In this document: positions 8,244-16,635 of the stretch, piece after piece
Layout of the letters: each line of letters opens with the position of its first letter
Numbering within the stretch: position 1 is the first letter of the stretch
DNA from: Nocardioidaceae bacterium
Lineage (GTDB): Bacteria; Actinomycetota; Actinomycetes; Propionibacteriales; Nocardioidaceae
Reading direction: 5' to 3'
Assembly (NCBI GenBank): GCA_018672315.1
Contig: CP076053.1
Coordinates: 806,001 to 870,000 of the forward strand
Length of the DNA: 64,000 bases
The notes under the pieces: generated by a model
Told to the model about the DNA's origin: nothing
Databases searched by the model: none
Seen by the model: only the letters and a program-made list of their open reading frames with translations
Position numbers and translations under genes: made by a program

Positions 8244-8936
8244 TCAGCCGTCCAGGGCCCACCGCACTGCGGCCTCGGCATGCAGCCGGGTCGTGGCGTA
8301 CGTGGGCACGTCGACGTCGTCCGGACCCAGGAGCAGCTCGATCTCGGTGCAACCGAGCACGACACCCTGCGCACCTCTCGCCACGAGACGCTCGACCACA
8401 GCGACGTACGTGTCCCGCGACTGCTCTCGAACCTCGCCACGAACGAGCTCGTCGTAGATGACCCGGTGCACCTCCCCCCGGTCCACCTCGTCGGGGACGA
8501 GCACGGTGAGCCCGTGGGCAGCGAGCCGGTCACGGTAGAACGGCTGCTCCATCGTAAACGCCGTGCCGAGCAGCCCGACGGTCGACAGACCGTCGTCCGA
8601 GACGGCGCGGGCCGTGACGTCGGCCAGGTGCACGAACGGCACCTCCACCGCCGCCTCGATCGACTCGGCGACCCGGTGCATCGTGTTCGTGCAGAGCACG
8701 AGCACCTCGGCGCCGGCGGCGACGAGCGCTCGGGCGCGGCCCGCGAGGAGGTCCCCGGCCTCGTCCCATCGATCCTCGCGCTGCAGGCGTTCGACGTCCG
8801 CGAAGTCGACGGAGTCCAGCACGATCCGCGCCGAGTGGAGCCCACCGCGTCGCTCGCGCACCGCCTCGTTGATCAGGCGGTAGTAGAGCGCGCTGGACTC
8901 CCAGCTCATCCCGCCGAGCAGACCGATCGTGCGCAT
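8244..8936 (-). CDS. Aspartate/glutamate racemase family protein
   Basis: Predicted cytosolic amino-acid racemase-fold protein of 230 aa. The N-terminal TIGLLGGMSWESSALYYRLIN segment is that of the YgeA/aspartate racemase group. Two catalytic-type cysteines are visible, in VLCTNTMH and LGCTEIELL, so the two-base racemase mechanism is possible. The exact substrate (Asp, Glu or another amino acid) cannot be told. Start ATG 8936 fits a leaderless transcript: TAGCAT ends six bases upstream and overlaps the stop codon of the preceding DUF4184 gene. Confidence 0.87.
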   Translation of the reverse strand: MRTIGLLGGMSWESSALYYRLINEAVRERRGGLHSARIVLDSVDFADVERLQREDRWDEAGDLLAGRARALVAAGAEVLVLCTNTMHRVAESIEAAVEVPFVHLADVTARAVSDDGLSTVGLLGTAFTMEQPFYRDRLAAHGLTVLVPDEVDRGEVHRVIYDELVRGEVREQSRDTYVAVVERLVARGAQGVVLGCTEIELLLGPDDVDVPTYATTRLHAEAAVRWALDG

Positions 8937-8942
8937 GCCCTG

Positions 8943-8948
8943 ATGCTA
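8943..8948 (-). promoter_or_regulatory. -10 element for the racemase gene
   Basis: TAGCAT ending six bases before ATG 8936; implies a leaderless mRNA. It shares its TAG with the stop codon of the upstream gene. Confidence 0.55.
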
Positions 8949-9697
8949 GGTCGGCTTCTGTTCCGACCCTGCGGGCGCACGGCGTACGAACCCCTGCCAC
9001 GCCAGTGAGAGCGAGAGCACGACGACGGCTGAGGCGGCCATCGTGGTGATCGCAGCCCCGTAGGCGACGGCGTGGAAGCCGTCGGTGACGTCGCTGATCG
9101 CCGAGACGACGACGGCGAGCACGACCCCACCGCCACCGGCCATCAGCGCGCGGTCGCCGAGCACGGGCACTCGCCGTGGTCGGGGGCGGCGCGGCCGTCC
9201 GCGCAGCCACACGGCGGCGGCGACAACGAGAACGAGGGAGCCGACGGCACCGGAGGCGTACTGCGCCCAGCGGTAGCCGGGCAGCGGTCCGTACGTGCCG
9301 TCGAGGAACGGGAGGAGCTCCACGCCCCACCGGCCCTCGTGGGTGAAGCTGTCCCACATGACGTGCGTCGCCGCACCCAGCGCCGCTGCCGGCAGGACCA
9401 GGGCGATCTGCAGCGCGGACAGCCCGGAGCGAGGGTCCAGTCGCTCGCGTACGCCGTCCGGCGCCATGTCGACCAGGGCGTCACGGACCACCCCGATCCA
9501 CGCCGCGACCAGCACCCCCGCGATCAGGGGCGCCAGCACGAGCACACCGGTGACCGAGTGCGTCGACGCGTACGGGATCGGCCCCCGGTCAGCAGCGGCA
9601 CGTCCGGCGCCATCGCGCCCGCCGCGAGCGCCGCCGTCGGCAGGCCCAGACGCCGCAGCGGCAGGATCGCCGCGGGGTGCGCGACAGTGACGGGCAC
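8946..9697 (-). pseudogene. DUF4184 membrane protein gene with a -1 frameshift
   Basis: DUF4184 proteins are small integral membrane proteins of unknown function, related in fold to membrane-bound metal-dependent hydrolases. The N-terminal part reads from a GTG at 9697 as VPVTVAHPAAILPLRR, then LAAGAMAPDVPLLTGG. The continuation, GPIPYASTHSVTGVL and all later helices, is in another frame (open to 8946). The frames join exactly if one base is added to the five-C run at 9582-9586 (five G on the coding strand), giving PLLTGGPIPYASTHSVTG. The gene starts 16 bases after the rodA stop, so it is the tail of the elongation operon. Either a recent inactivating deletion or a sequencing error in a homopolymer explains it. 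If starting inside, a 199-aa fragment from GTG 9545 would remain. Confidence 0.85.
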
Positions 9698-9713
9698 CGG
9701 TCGAGGTCAGGGG

Positions 9714-10946
9714 TCAGCGCGTCGGCACGAGCAGGCCGACCGCCCCGGCGGAGCTGCGGCCGAGGCCTGCGCCGTACCGGTCGCCCGCCTCCGCCGACCG
9801 CAGCGCGATGTTCTGCAGGACACCGATCGCCGCGAGTGTCGCGAAGAGGGCCGACCCGCCGTGGGAGACCAGGGGCAGCGGCACACCGGTCACCGGCATG
9901 ATGCCCAGGCACATGCCGATGTTCTGGAAGCCCTGGAAGGCGATCCAGCAGGCGATGCCACCGGCGGCCACCCGACCGAAGAGGTCGGTCGCCCGGGAGG
10001 CGATCACGAGCGCCCGCCACACCACGATCCCGACCAGCGCGATGATCGCGCCCGCCCCGATGAGGCCGAGCTCCTCACCGGCGACGGTGAAGATGAAGTC
10101 GGTGTGCTGCTCGGGCACGAAGCCGGCGTGGGTCTGCGACCCCTGCCCGAGCCCCTGCCCGAAGACGCCGCCGTTGCCGATCGCGATGCGGGCCTGCACC
10201 ACGTTGTAGCCCGCGCCCCGCGGGTCGAGGCTGGTGTCGGTGTAGGCCAGGAACCGGTTGACCTGGTACGCCTTGAGCACCCCGAGCTGCACCGCGACCA
10301 CGGCCGCTGCGATGCCGCCTCCGACGAGCATGAGCATCCAGCGTCGTGAGGCCCCGGCGACCGCGAGCGTGCCGAAGACGGTCGCGGTCAGCACGAGCAC
10401 CGTGCCGAGGTCCGGCTGACCCAGGATCAGCAGTGCCGGCACGGCCGCCACACCGAGCAGCACGACGACGTCGCGCGAGCGCAGAGCCCTCGTGCGCGCG
10501 CTGCGGAGCCCGGTGCGCTCGGCCACGAGCAGGGCCATGGTCACCACCACGGCGAGCTTGGCGAACTCGGCCGGCTGCAGCGACAGGCCGCCGATGAGCA
10601 GCCAGGACCGTGAGCCGTTGATGGTCGAGCCCATGACGAGCACGAGCAGGAGTCCGACCACCGAGCCGAGGTAGACCAGCGGTGTGAGGATCTTCAGCCA
10701 CCGGTAGTCGGTCGCCACCACCACGGTGCCGAGCACGAGCCCGACGGCGATGTTGACGAGGTGCCGCTGCAGGTAGGCCTCGCCGTCGTCGCCCGTGGCC
10801 GACCACACCAGCAGGGTGCCCAGCACCAGGAGGGCGGCCGTGGCCAGGAGCAGGACGACGTCGACACCGCCCACGCGCGGTCCGACGCGCGTACGCGGCT
10901 GCCGCACCGCGGTCGGCGTACGCCGGGACGTGACGGCGGTGCTCAC
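9714..10946 (-). CDS. rodA: Peptidoglycan glycosyltransferase RodA (SEDS family)
   Basis: SEDS-family membrane glycosyltransferase that polymerises lipid II for lateral wall growth together with the cognate class B PBP. The 410-aa protein has about ten membrane helices. Family motifs are visible: RSWLLIGGLSLQPAEFAKLAVV in the middle and the C-terminal GIMPVTGVPLPLVSHGGSAL. It overlaps the mrdA stop by four bases, so it is translationally coupled. The short basic tail before helix one carries repeated Arg-Thr. Confidence 0.95.
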   Translation of the reverse strand: MSTAVTSRRTPTAVRQPRTRVGPRVGGVDVVLLLATAALLVLGTLLVWSATGDDGEAYLQRHLVNIAVGLVLGTVVVATDYRWLKILTPLVYLGSVVGLLLVLVMGSTINGSRSWLLIGGLSLQPAEFAKLAVVVTMALLVAERTGLRSARTRALRSRDVVVLLGVAAVPALLILGQPDLGTVLVLTATVFGTLAVAGASRRWMLMLVGGGIAAAVVAVQLGVLKAYQVNRFLAYTDTSLDPRGAGYNVVQARIAIGNGGVFGQGLGQGSQTHAGFVPEQHTDFIFTVAGEELGLIGAGAIIALVGIVVWRALVIASRATDLFGRVAAGGIACWIAFQGFQNIGMCLGIMPVTGVPLPLVSHGGSALFATLAAIGVLQNIALRSAEAGDRYGAGLGRSSAGAVGLLVPTR

Positions 10947-13141
10947 GGCGACACCTCCGCGGCGGAGGCAGCGGTCGCGTCGTCGGCCGTCGAAGACCGG
11001 GGACGGCGAGCCTCACGCTTCACCGGCGGCAGGATCGAGCCGTCGTCGGCGAAGGACGGCAGTCGACGAGGCGGCGTCGTGCCCGGGATGAGCGCCTGGA
11101 CCGGGTCCACGGTCTCCCCCTCGATGCCGTACAGGGCCTCCCAGATGCGGCGGATCGACGGGCCGGAGGTGCCCGAGCCGGTGCCGCCCTGGCTGACCAT
11201 CATCAGCACGACGTAGTCCTCACTGTAGGAGGCCACCCACGAGGTCGACTGCTTGCCGTAGACCTCCGCGGAGCCCGTCTTCGAGCGGATCGTGACCTCG
11301 TCGAGCGGGAACCCGCCCAGACGCCACGACATCGTGCCGGTGCGTGAGACGCCCTGCAGCGCGGAGTCGATGTAGTCCCAGATCGCCTTGGGCGCCTCGA
11401 CCTTGCCCTGCACCGTCGGCGGGATGCGGCGCACCAGCTCACCCTCGGGGTCGATGACGGCCTTGGCCACGCGGGGCTCGTACAGGGTGCCGCCGTTGGC
11501 GATCGCCGCGTACGCCCGAGCCAGCTGCAGCGGGGTCACCACGGTGTCGCCCTGGCCGATGGAGAAGTTCACGGCGTCGCCGGCGCGGTAGTGGTTGCCC
11601 TCGACGCAGAACTCCCGGGCGAACACGTGCAGGAAGTCCGAGCCGGGCTTCTTGGCGACACGGCAGTAGTAGCCCTTCATCGCCTCGTAGTACTCCTGCT
11701 TCCACTGGCGGTCGGCGATGCGGCCCGCGGCCTCCCCGGGGAGGTCGATGCCGGTCTCGGAGCCGAAGCCGAAGTCCAGCGCCTCCTCGACCAGCGGGTC
11801 GCGGGCGTCGACGTCGGTCTCGTCGGAGCCGAACTTGTTCCAGTAGTCCAGGCCGATGCGGTAGAAGAACGTGTTGCACGAGACCTCGAGAGCCTTCGCG
11901 AAGCTGATGTAGCCGTACGCGCCGGACTCGTAGTTCTTGAAGTCCCGGTTGCCCACGCGCACCGCCGAGGAGCAGTCGAGCAGCGAGTCGGTCGAGTAGC
12001 CGTTGGTCAGCGCACCCACGCTCATCATCGGCTTCCACGTCGAGCCGGGCGCGAACTGGCCCTGCGTGACGCGGGAGAGCAGCGGGGTGTCGGCGGCCTC
12101 GGAGTAGAGCCGGTCGAGGTTCTTCTGGCTGATGCCGCCGACCCAGACCTCGGGGTCGTACGTCGGCTGGCTGGCCATCGCGACCATGCGCCCCGTGTCG
12201 ACCTCCATGACGATGGCGGCGCCCTGGTCGGCCTCGTACGGACGGCCGGTCACGGTGTCGACGGTGGCGCGGGCGGTGCGGATCGTCTCGGCGAGCTCGC
12301 GCTCGACGGTCGCCTGCACCTTGGCGTCGATCGAGGTGACCAGGGTGTCGCCAGGCGTAGAACGGACCTCGCCCTGACCGCCGAGGACGCGTCCCAGCGA
12401 GTCCACGGCGACGCGCTGGTAGCCGGGCTGGCCTCGCAGCCACCGGTCGTACTCCCGCTCGAGGCCGGCACGACCGACCATCGAGCCGCCGTTGATCGAG
12501 GTGTCCTCGTCCTCCCGGGCCTCGTCGAGCTCCTCGGGCGTGACCGGGCTGAGGTAGCCGAGCACGTGGGCGGCGTTGATGCCGAACGGTGCGGGGTACG
12601 CGCGCTCGCTGCGGGACTCCGCCAGCACGGCGGGGAACTCCTCGCGGCGCTCGGAGACGCGGACCGCGGTGGCCTGGCCGACGTCGCGCGCGACCACGAC
12701 CGGCTGGAACGGTGAGCCGTTCCAGCACAGACCGACCTCGGCGTCCGGCTCGCCGCACAGGACCGTGCGGGCGAGCACCTTCTTGTACGGCGTCCTCGTC
12801 ACCCGGGCGACCCGGCGGAGCAGCTGCTCCTGCTCGGGCTCCTCCAGGCGGGCGAGCAGGGTGCGGTCGACGGTGACGTCCCAGCTGGTGCGGTTGGCCA
12901 CCAGCGGCCGACCCATGTCGTCGACGATGAGACCACGGGACGGCTGCACCACGACCTCACGGACCGACTGGTCGGCGGCGGCGGCCTGGTAGGACTCCCC
13001 GTCGAGCACCTGGAGGTACCAGAGCCGCCCGAACAGGGTGATGAACAGCGCCAGCACGGTCGCCTGCACGACGACCAGCCGCAGGCGCGACCGCTCGTCC
13101 TGGCTGGCGCGCGGGACACCGAGCGTGGGTCGAGGACTCAC
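10943..13141 (-). CDS. mrdA: Penicillin-binding protein 2 (class B transpeptidase)
   Basis: Membrane-anchored transpeptidase that crosslinks peptidoglycan during elongation, partner of RodA. One N-terminal membrane helix (LVVVQATVLALFITLFGRLWYL) precedes the PBP dimerisation domain and the transpeptidase domain. Active-site motifs are seen: STWK near residue 365, SCN about 55 residues on, and KTGSAEVYG towards the end. At 732 aa it is typical of actinobacterial PBP2. A Pro/Arg-rich tail follows the catalytic domain. It overlaps mreD by four bases upstream and rodA by four downstream. Confidence 0.95.
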   Translation of the reverse strand: MSPRPTLGVPRASQDERSRLRLVVVQATVLALFITLFGRLWYLQVLDGESYQAAAADQSVREVVVQPSRGLIVDDMGRPLVANRTSWDVTVDRTLLARLEEPEQEQLLRRVARVTRTPYKKVLARTVLCGEPDAEVGLCWNGSPFQPVVVARDVGQATAVRVSERREEFPAVLAESRSERAYPAPFGINAAHVLGYLSPVTPEELDEAREDEDTSINGGSMVGRAGLEREYDRWLRGQPGYQRVAVDSLGRVLGGQGEVRSTPGDTLVTSIDAKVQATVERELAETIRTARATVDTVTGRPYEADQGAAIVMEVDTGRMVAMASQPTYDPEVWVGGISQKNLDRLYSEAADTPLLSRVTQGQFAPGSTWKPMMSVGALTNGYSTDSLLDCSSAVRVGNRDFKNYESGAYGYISFAKALEVSCNTFFYRIGLDYWNKFGSDETDVDARDPLVEEALDFGFGSETGIDLPGEAAGRIADRQWKQEYYEAMKGYYCRVAKKPGSDFLHVFAREFCVEGNHYRAGDAVNFSIGQGDTVVTPLQLARAYAAIANGGTLYEPRVAKAVIDPEGELVRRIPPTVQGKVEAPKAIWDYIDSALQGVSRTGTMSWRLGGFPLDEVTIRSKTGSAEVYGKQSTSWVASYSEDYVVLMMVSQGGTGSGTSGPSIRRIWEALYGIEGETVDPVQALIPGTTPPRRLPSFADDGSILPPVKREARRPRSSTADDATAASAAEVSP

Positions 13142-13692
13142 GAGACCAGCCTCACGGACTCCTGCGGTCGCCCGGCGGTCCAGGTGCTGGGCGTCTCGGC
13201 GCGCTCGTAGGACAGCAACGCCATCACCGGAGGCAGGATGAAGGGGGCGATCAGCACGTCGAGCACGATCGCGGTCGGCAGCACCGACAGTGCTGCGGAG
13301 ACCGGCACCGCCGGGTCACCCAGCAGCAGGCCAGACAGCGCGAAGAGCGAGGTGGCGGTGAACGCCGAGGCCGCGACGGTCGCGAGCGCCAGCAGCGCCG
13401 AGGAGGCGGCGTCGTGGCGTACGCGGCTCACGAGGAAGGCGACGACGACGAACGCGATCGTCCAGCGGCCCGCCACGTGGTCGGCCGGCGGGACGAGGTC
13501 GAGCAGCAGACCGGCCCCGAAGGCGAGCGAGGTGGCGTACACGGGGCTGCGGGTGAGCGCCGCCGCCACGACCACCAGCAGCGCGAGGTCGGGCACGATG
13601 CCGCGCACGGAGGCGACCGGGGCGAGGCCGAGCTGGAGGAGGACGGCGCCGGTGACCAGGAGGGCACCGACGACGGCTCGGAACGGGGTCAC
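13138..13692 (-). CDS. mreD: Rod shape-determining protein MreD
   Basis: Small polytopic membrane protein (184 aa, about five helices) that links MreC and the cytoskeleton to the elongasome. The sequence is mostly hydrophobic with a GIVPDLALLVVVAAAL helix and a DLVPPADHVAGRW loop typical of MreD. Identification rests on these features plus its position between mreC and mrdA, with four-base overlaps on both sides. Confidence 0.92.
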   Translation of the reverse strand: MTPFRAVVGALLVTGAVLLQLGLAPVASVRGIVPDLALLVVVAAALTRSPVYATSLAFGAGLLLDLVPPADHVAGRWTIAFVVVAFLVSRVRHDAASSALLALATVAASAFTATSLFALSGLLLGDPAVPVSAALSVLPTAIVLDVLIAPFILPPVMALLSYERAETPSTWTAGRPQESVRLVS

Positions 13693-14660
13693 TGGTCGCT
13701 CCCGGTGGGGTCGTCGTCCTGCGCTGCACCGATCACGGGGCGGTCGCCGGCGGTGCCCTCGGGCACCACGACACCCACCACGTCGAGCGAGGAGAAGTCG
13801 ACGAACGGCTTGATGGCGGCGTGCTGGGACAGCTGGCGCGGGGTGCTGACGACGTCGGTGACCAGGCCGATCGGGATGTCGCCCACGTACGGGGCGCCGC
13901 CGCGCGAGCCCCAGGTGACCACGACGTCGCCGCGGGCGGGACGTACGGCGTCGTCGACGAAGTCGAGCGACAGCCGCCCCTCGGCCCCCATGTCGCCGGA
14001 CCCGCGCAGGTAGCCGATCTCGCGGTTGCTGCCGAGACGCGCACCGACGACCGCACCGCGGTCGACCGCGAGCACGACGACGGCGGTGGACCGGCCGGCG
14101 CTGACGACGCGCCCCACGAGCCCCTCGTCGGCGATGACCGTCTGGTCGGGGCGTACGCCGGAGCTGCGGCCCGTGTCGATCGTCACGGTCTGGTTGAAGG
14201 ACTGCGCTCCACCCATGGCGACCACGCGGGCGCCGACCACGTCGTAGCCCGTGGACCCGGAGGTGGCCAACAGGGCGTCGACCTCCGCGACGCGCTTGGC
14301 GTCGACGTCGGTCGCGACCAGCGCCCCGCGCAGCTCGGCGTTCTCGGCCTGCAGCGCGCGAATCTCGTCCTGCAGCGCGGTGCGCGAGGAGAACCCGTCG
14401 GCCAGCGAGGCCAGGGGACGTACGCCGGCGGCCACGGCCTCCTGGGCGGGAGCCACCACGTCGGCCAGCACGTCACGAGCCGGGTCCAGGGGCGAGTCAC
14501 CCTCGGCGCGCGCGTCGAGCGTCACGACGCCGAAGCCGGCTGCCAGCAGGGCCGCGGCGACGATCGCCGGGCGACGGGACGGCGTCTCGACGGCACCGCC
14601 CCGCTTGCGGTCGACCGCGGTGCGTCGGGGACGGCCGGGGCGACGGCCGCGCGGGCTCAT
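13689..14660 (-). CDS. mreC: Rod shape-determining protein MreC
   Basis: Bitopic elongasome scaffold (323 aa). A basic Arg/Pro-rich N-terminus is followed by one membrane helix (AIVAAALLAAGFGVVTL), a coiled coil (LQDEIRALQAENAELRGAL) and the beta-rich MreC domain, with VVGARVVAMG and IPIGLVTDV segments. I placed the start at ATG 14660, which overlaps the mreB stop as ATGA; a longer in-frame reading to 14711 would lie inside mreB. Confidence 0.94.
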   Translation of the reverse strand: MSPRGRRPGRPRRTAVDRKRGGAVETPSRRPAIVAAALLAAGFGVVTLDARAEGDSPLDPARDVLADVVAPAQEAVAAGVRPLASLADGFSSRTALQDEIRALQAENAELRGALVATDVDAKRVAEVDALLATSGSTGYDVVGARVVAMGGAQSFNQTVTIDTGRSSGVRPDQTVIADEGLVGRVVSAGRSTAVVVLAVDRGAVVGARLGSNREIGYLRGSGDMGAEGRLSLDFVDDAVRPARGDVVVTWGSRGGAPYVGDIPIGLVTDVVSTPRQLSQHAAIKPFVDFSSLDVVGVVVPEGTAGDRPVIGAAQDDDPTGSDQ

Positions 14661-15679
14661 CGGCGCTCCGAGACCAGGACCTGCTGCAGGGCCTCGAACT
14701 CCTCGACGCACTTGCCCACGCCGAGGGCGACCGAGCTCAGCGGGTCGTCGGCGACGTGGACCGGCATGCCGGTCTCGTGGCGCAGGCGCTCGTCGAGGCC
14801 GCGCAGCAGGGCGCCGCCGCCGGTGAGGACGATGCCGCGGTCCATGATGTCGCCGGCCAGCTCCGGCGGGGTCTGGTCGAGCGTCGCCCGGACGGCGTCG
14901 ATGATGGCGTGCAGCGGCTCCTCGAGCGCACGACGGACCTCGGCGGAGGAGACGATGACCGTCTTCGGCAGGCCGGAGACGAGGTCGCGTCCGCGCACCT
15001 CGGCCTCGGGCTCCTCCCGCAGGGGGAACGCGCTGCCGAGGGTCATCTTGACCTCCTCGGCGGTGCGGTCACCGAGGAGCAGACCGTGCTCCTTCTTCAT
15101 CCACGCGATCAGCGACTGGTCGAGCTTGTCACCGGCGTAGCGGACTGACATGGAGGTGACGACACCGCCGAGCGAGATCACGGCGACCTCCGTCGTGCCC
15201 CCGCCGATGTCGCAGACCATGTTGCCGGTGGCCTGGTGCACCGGCAGGTTCGCGCCGATCGCGGCCGCCATGGGCTCCTCGACGAGGAAGACCCGGCGGG
15301 CGCCGGCCTGGTAGCCGGCCTCCTTCACGGCACGGTGCTCGACGGTGGTGATCGAGGAGGGCACGCACACGACCAGGCGCGGCTTGCCGAGCGAGCGCCG
15401 GCGGTGCACCTGGTGGATGAAGTGGCGCAGCATCTGCTCGGCCGCGTCGAAGTCGGCGATGACGCCATCCTTCAACGGACGGATCGCGGTGATCGCGTCC
15501 GGCGTACGCCCGATCATGCGCTTGGCCTCGTGACCGACGGCGACGACCTCGCCGGTGTCCTCGCGCATCGCGACGACCGAGGGTTCGTCGAGCATGACGC
15601 CCTTGCCGCGCACGTAGACCAGGGTGTTGGCCGTGCCGAGATCGACGGCCATGTCACGGCCGATGAAGTTGTTCGCCAT
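14657..15679 (-). CDS. mreB: Rod shape-determining protein MreB (actin-like)
   Basis: Bacterial actin that organises lateral wall synthesis. The phosphate-binding motif DLGTANTLVYV, the CDIGGGTTEVAVISLGG loop and the GIVLTGGGALLRGL adenosine motif are all present. I chose ATG 15679 (340 aa, MANNFIGRDMAVDLGT) because an AAGGTGG ribosome site sits eight bases upstream; a start nine codons earlier at 15706 has no such site. It heads the mreBCD-mrdA-rodA operon. Confidence 0.96.
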   Translation of the reverse strand: MANNFIGRDMAVDLGTANTLVYVRGKGVMLDEPSVVAMREDTGEVVAVGHEAKRMIGRTPDAITAIRPLKDGVIADFDAAEQMLRHFIHQVHRRRSLGKPRLVVCVPSSITTVEHRAVKEAGYQAGARRVFLVEEPMAAAIGANLPVHQATGNMVCDIGGGTTEVAVISLGGVVTSMSVRYAGDKLDQSLIAWMKKEHGLLLGDRTAEEVKMTLGSAFPLREEPEAEVRGRDLVSGLPKTVIVSSAEVRRALEEPLHAIIDAVRATLDQTPPELAGDIMDRGIVLTGGGALLRGLDERLRHETGMPVHVADDPLSSVALGVGKCVEEFEALQQVLVSERR

Positions 15680-15687
15680 GCGAGCGA

Positions 15688-15694
15688 CCACCTT
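15688..15694 (-). promoter_or_regulatory. mreB ribosome binding site
   Basis: AAGGTGG, eight bases before ATG 15679; it decides the mreB start over the upstream ATG. Confidence 0.7.
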
Positions 15695-15837
15695 GCGCTG
15701 ATGCAACCGAGGGAAGTGGATCCGGGGAAGACCCTTGACCTCAGGTTAAGAGCGCAGGCGCGTACGACCGTGGCGACACGCAGCGTGGGGCGGCGCCGAA
15801 GGTAAAGAGATGGTGTCGGCGACCTCGTGGAGCCGGC

Positions 15838-16245
15838 TCAGAGGTCGGGGAACCAGAGCGCGATCTCGGAGGCTGCGGACTCCGGGGAGTCCGACCCGTG
15901 GACGAGGTTCTCGCGGTTGCTCAGCGCGAGGTCGCCGCGGATGGTGCCGGGGGCTGCCTCCCGTCCGTCGGTGGCGCCGTTGAGGGCGCGTACGACCGAG
16001 ATCGCCTCGTCGCCCTCGAGCACCATCGCCACGAGCGGGCCGGAGGTGATGAAGTCGCGCAGCGGCGGGTAGAAGTCGCGCTCGACGTGCTCGGCGTAGT
16101 GGGTGTCGGCCATGTCGCCGTCGACGTGGCGCTGCTCCATCGCCACGATCCGCAGGCCCTTGGCCTCGAACCGGCCGAGCACCTCCCCGATCAGCCCGCG
16201 GCGGACGGTGTCGGGCTTGAGGAGGACCAGGGTGCGCTGTGACAT
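15838..16245 (-). CDS. ndk: Nucleoside diphosphate kinase
   Basis: Transfers the gamma-phosphate from ATP to NDPs through a phosphohistidine. The 135-aa length is normal. LLKPDTVRRGLIGEV at the N-terminus and the RGDLALSNRENLVHGSDSPESAASEI block with the active-site His (NLVHGSD) are diagnostic. Start ATG 16245 has TAGGCT ending six bases upstream, consistent with leaderless transcription. Confidence 0.97.
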   Translation of the reverse strand: MSQRTLVLLKPDTVRRGLIGEVLGRFEAKGLRIVAMEQRHVDGDMADTHYAEHVERDFYPPLRDFITSGPLVAMVLEGDEAISVVRALNGATDGREAAPGTIRGDLALSNRENLVHGSDSPESAASEIALWFPDL

Positions 16246-16251
16246 GGCGAC

Positions 16252-16257
16252 AGCCTA
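16252..16257 (-). promoter_or_regulatory. -10 element for ndk
   Basis: TAGGCT ending six bases before ATG 16245; leaderless spacing. Confidence 0.55.
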
Positions 16258-16293
16258 TTGCTCGAGTCGCCGCGGCGGCGCGCGCGGTCGGCG

Positions 16294-16635
16294 TCAGCTC
16301 TCGCCGTACGCCGCGCGCTCGCGCTCGATCTTGACGCCCAGGTACCACGCCGTGGCCCAGAGGGATCCGAAGATGACCGCGATGACGGCCATGGCGCCGA
16401 TGAAGACGGTGCAGACGAGGGCGAGCACCTGCACGAGCGTGCCGAGGTAGTAGCCGATCGGCGAGCGCAGCATTCCCGCCGCCACGATCGCCAGCGCCGC
16501 GAGGCCGAGGCCGATGCCGAGGCCCACCGGGGTCGCGAGGCCCGTGATGACGATCAGCACCGGGCTCATGAGGGCGAGCACGATCGTCTCGAAGGCCAGC
16601 ACCGAGGCACACATGGTGCGCTTGGGGTCACGCAT
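16294..16635 (-). CDS. DUF4233 domain-containing membrane protein
   Basis: Small protein of 113 aa with about four hydrophobic helices, found next to folC and ndk throughout Actinobacteria; function unknown. The start [22 protein letters not shown] at ATG 16635 overlaps the folC stop by eight bases, indicating translational coupling. A longer in-frame reading would run antisense-like through folC and is rejected. Confidence 0.85.
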   Translation of the reverse strand: MRDPKRTMCASVLAFETIVLALMSPVLIVITGLATPVGLGIGLGLAALAIVAAGMLRSPIGYYLGTLVQVLALVCTVFIGAMAVIAVIFGSLWATAWYLGVKIERERAAYGES

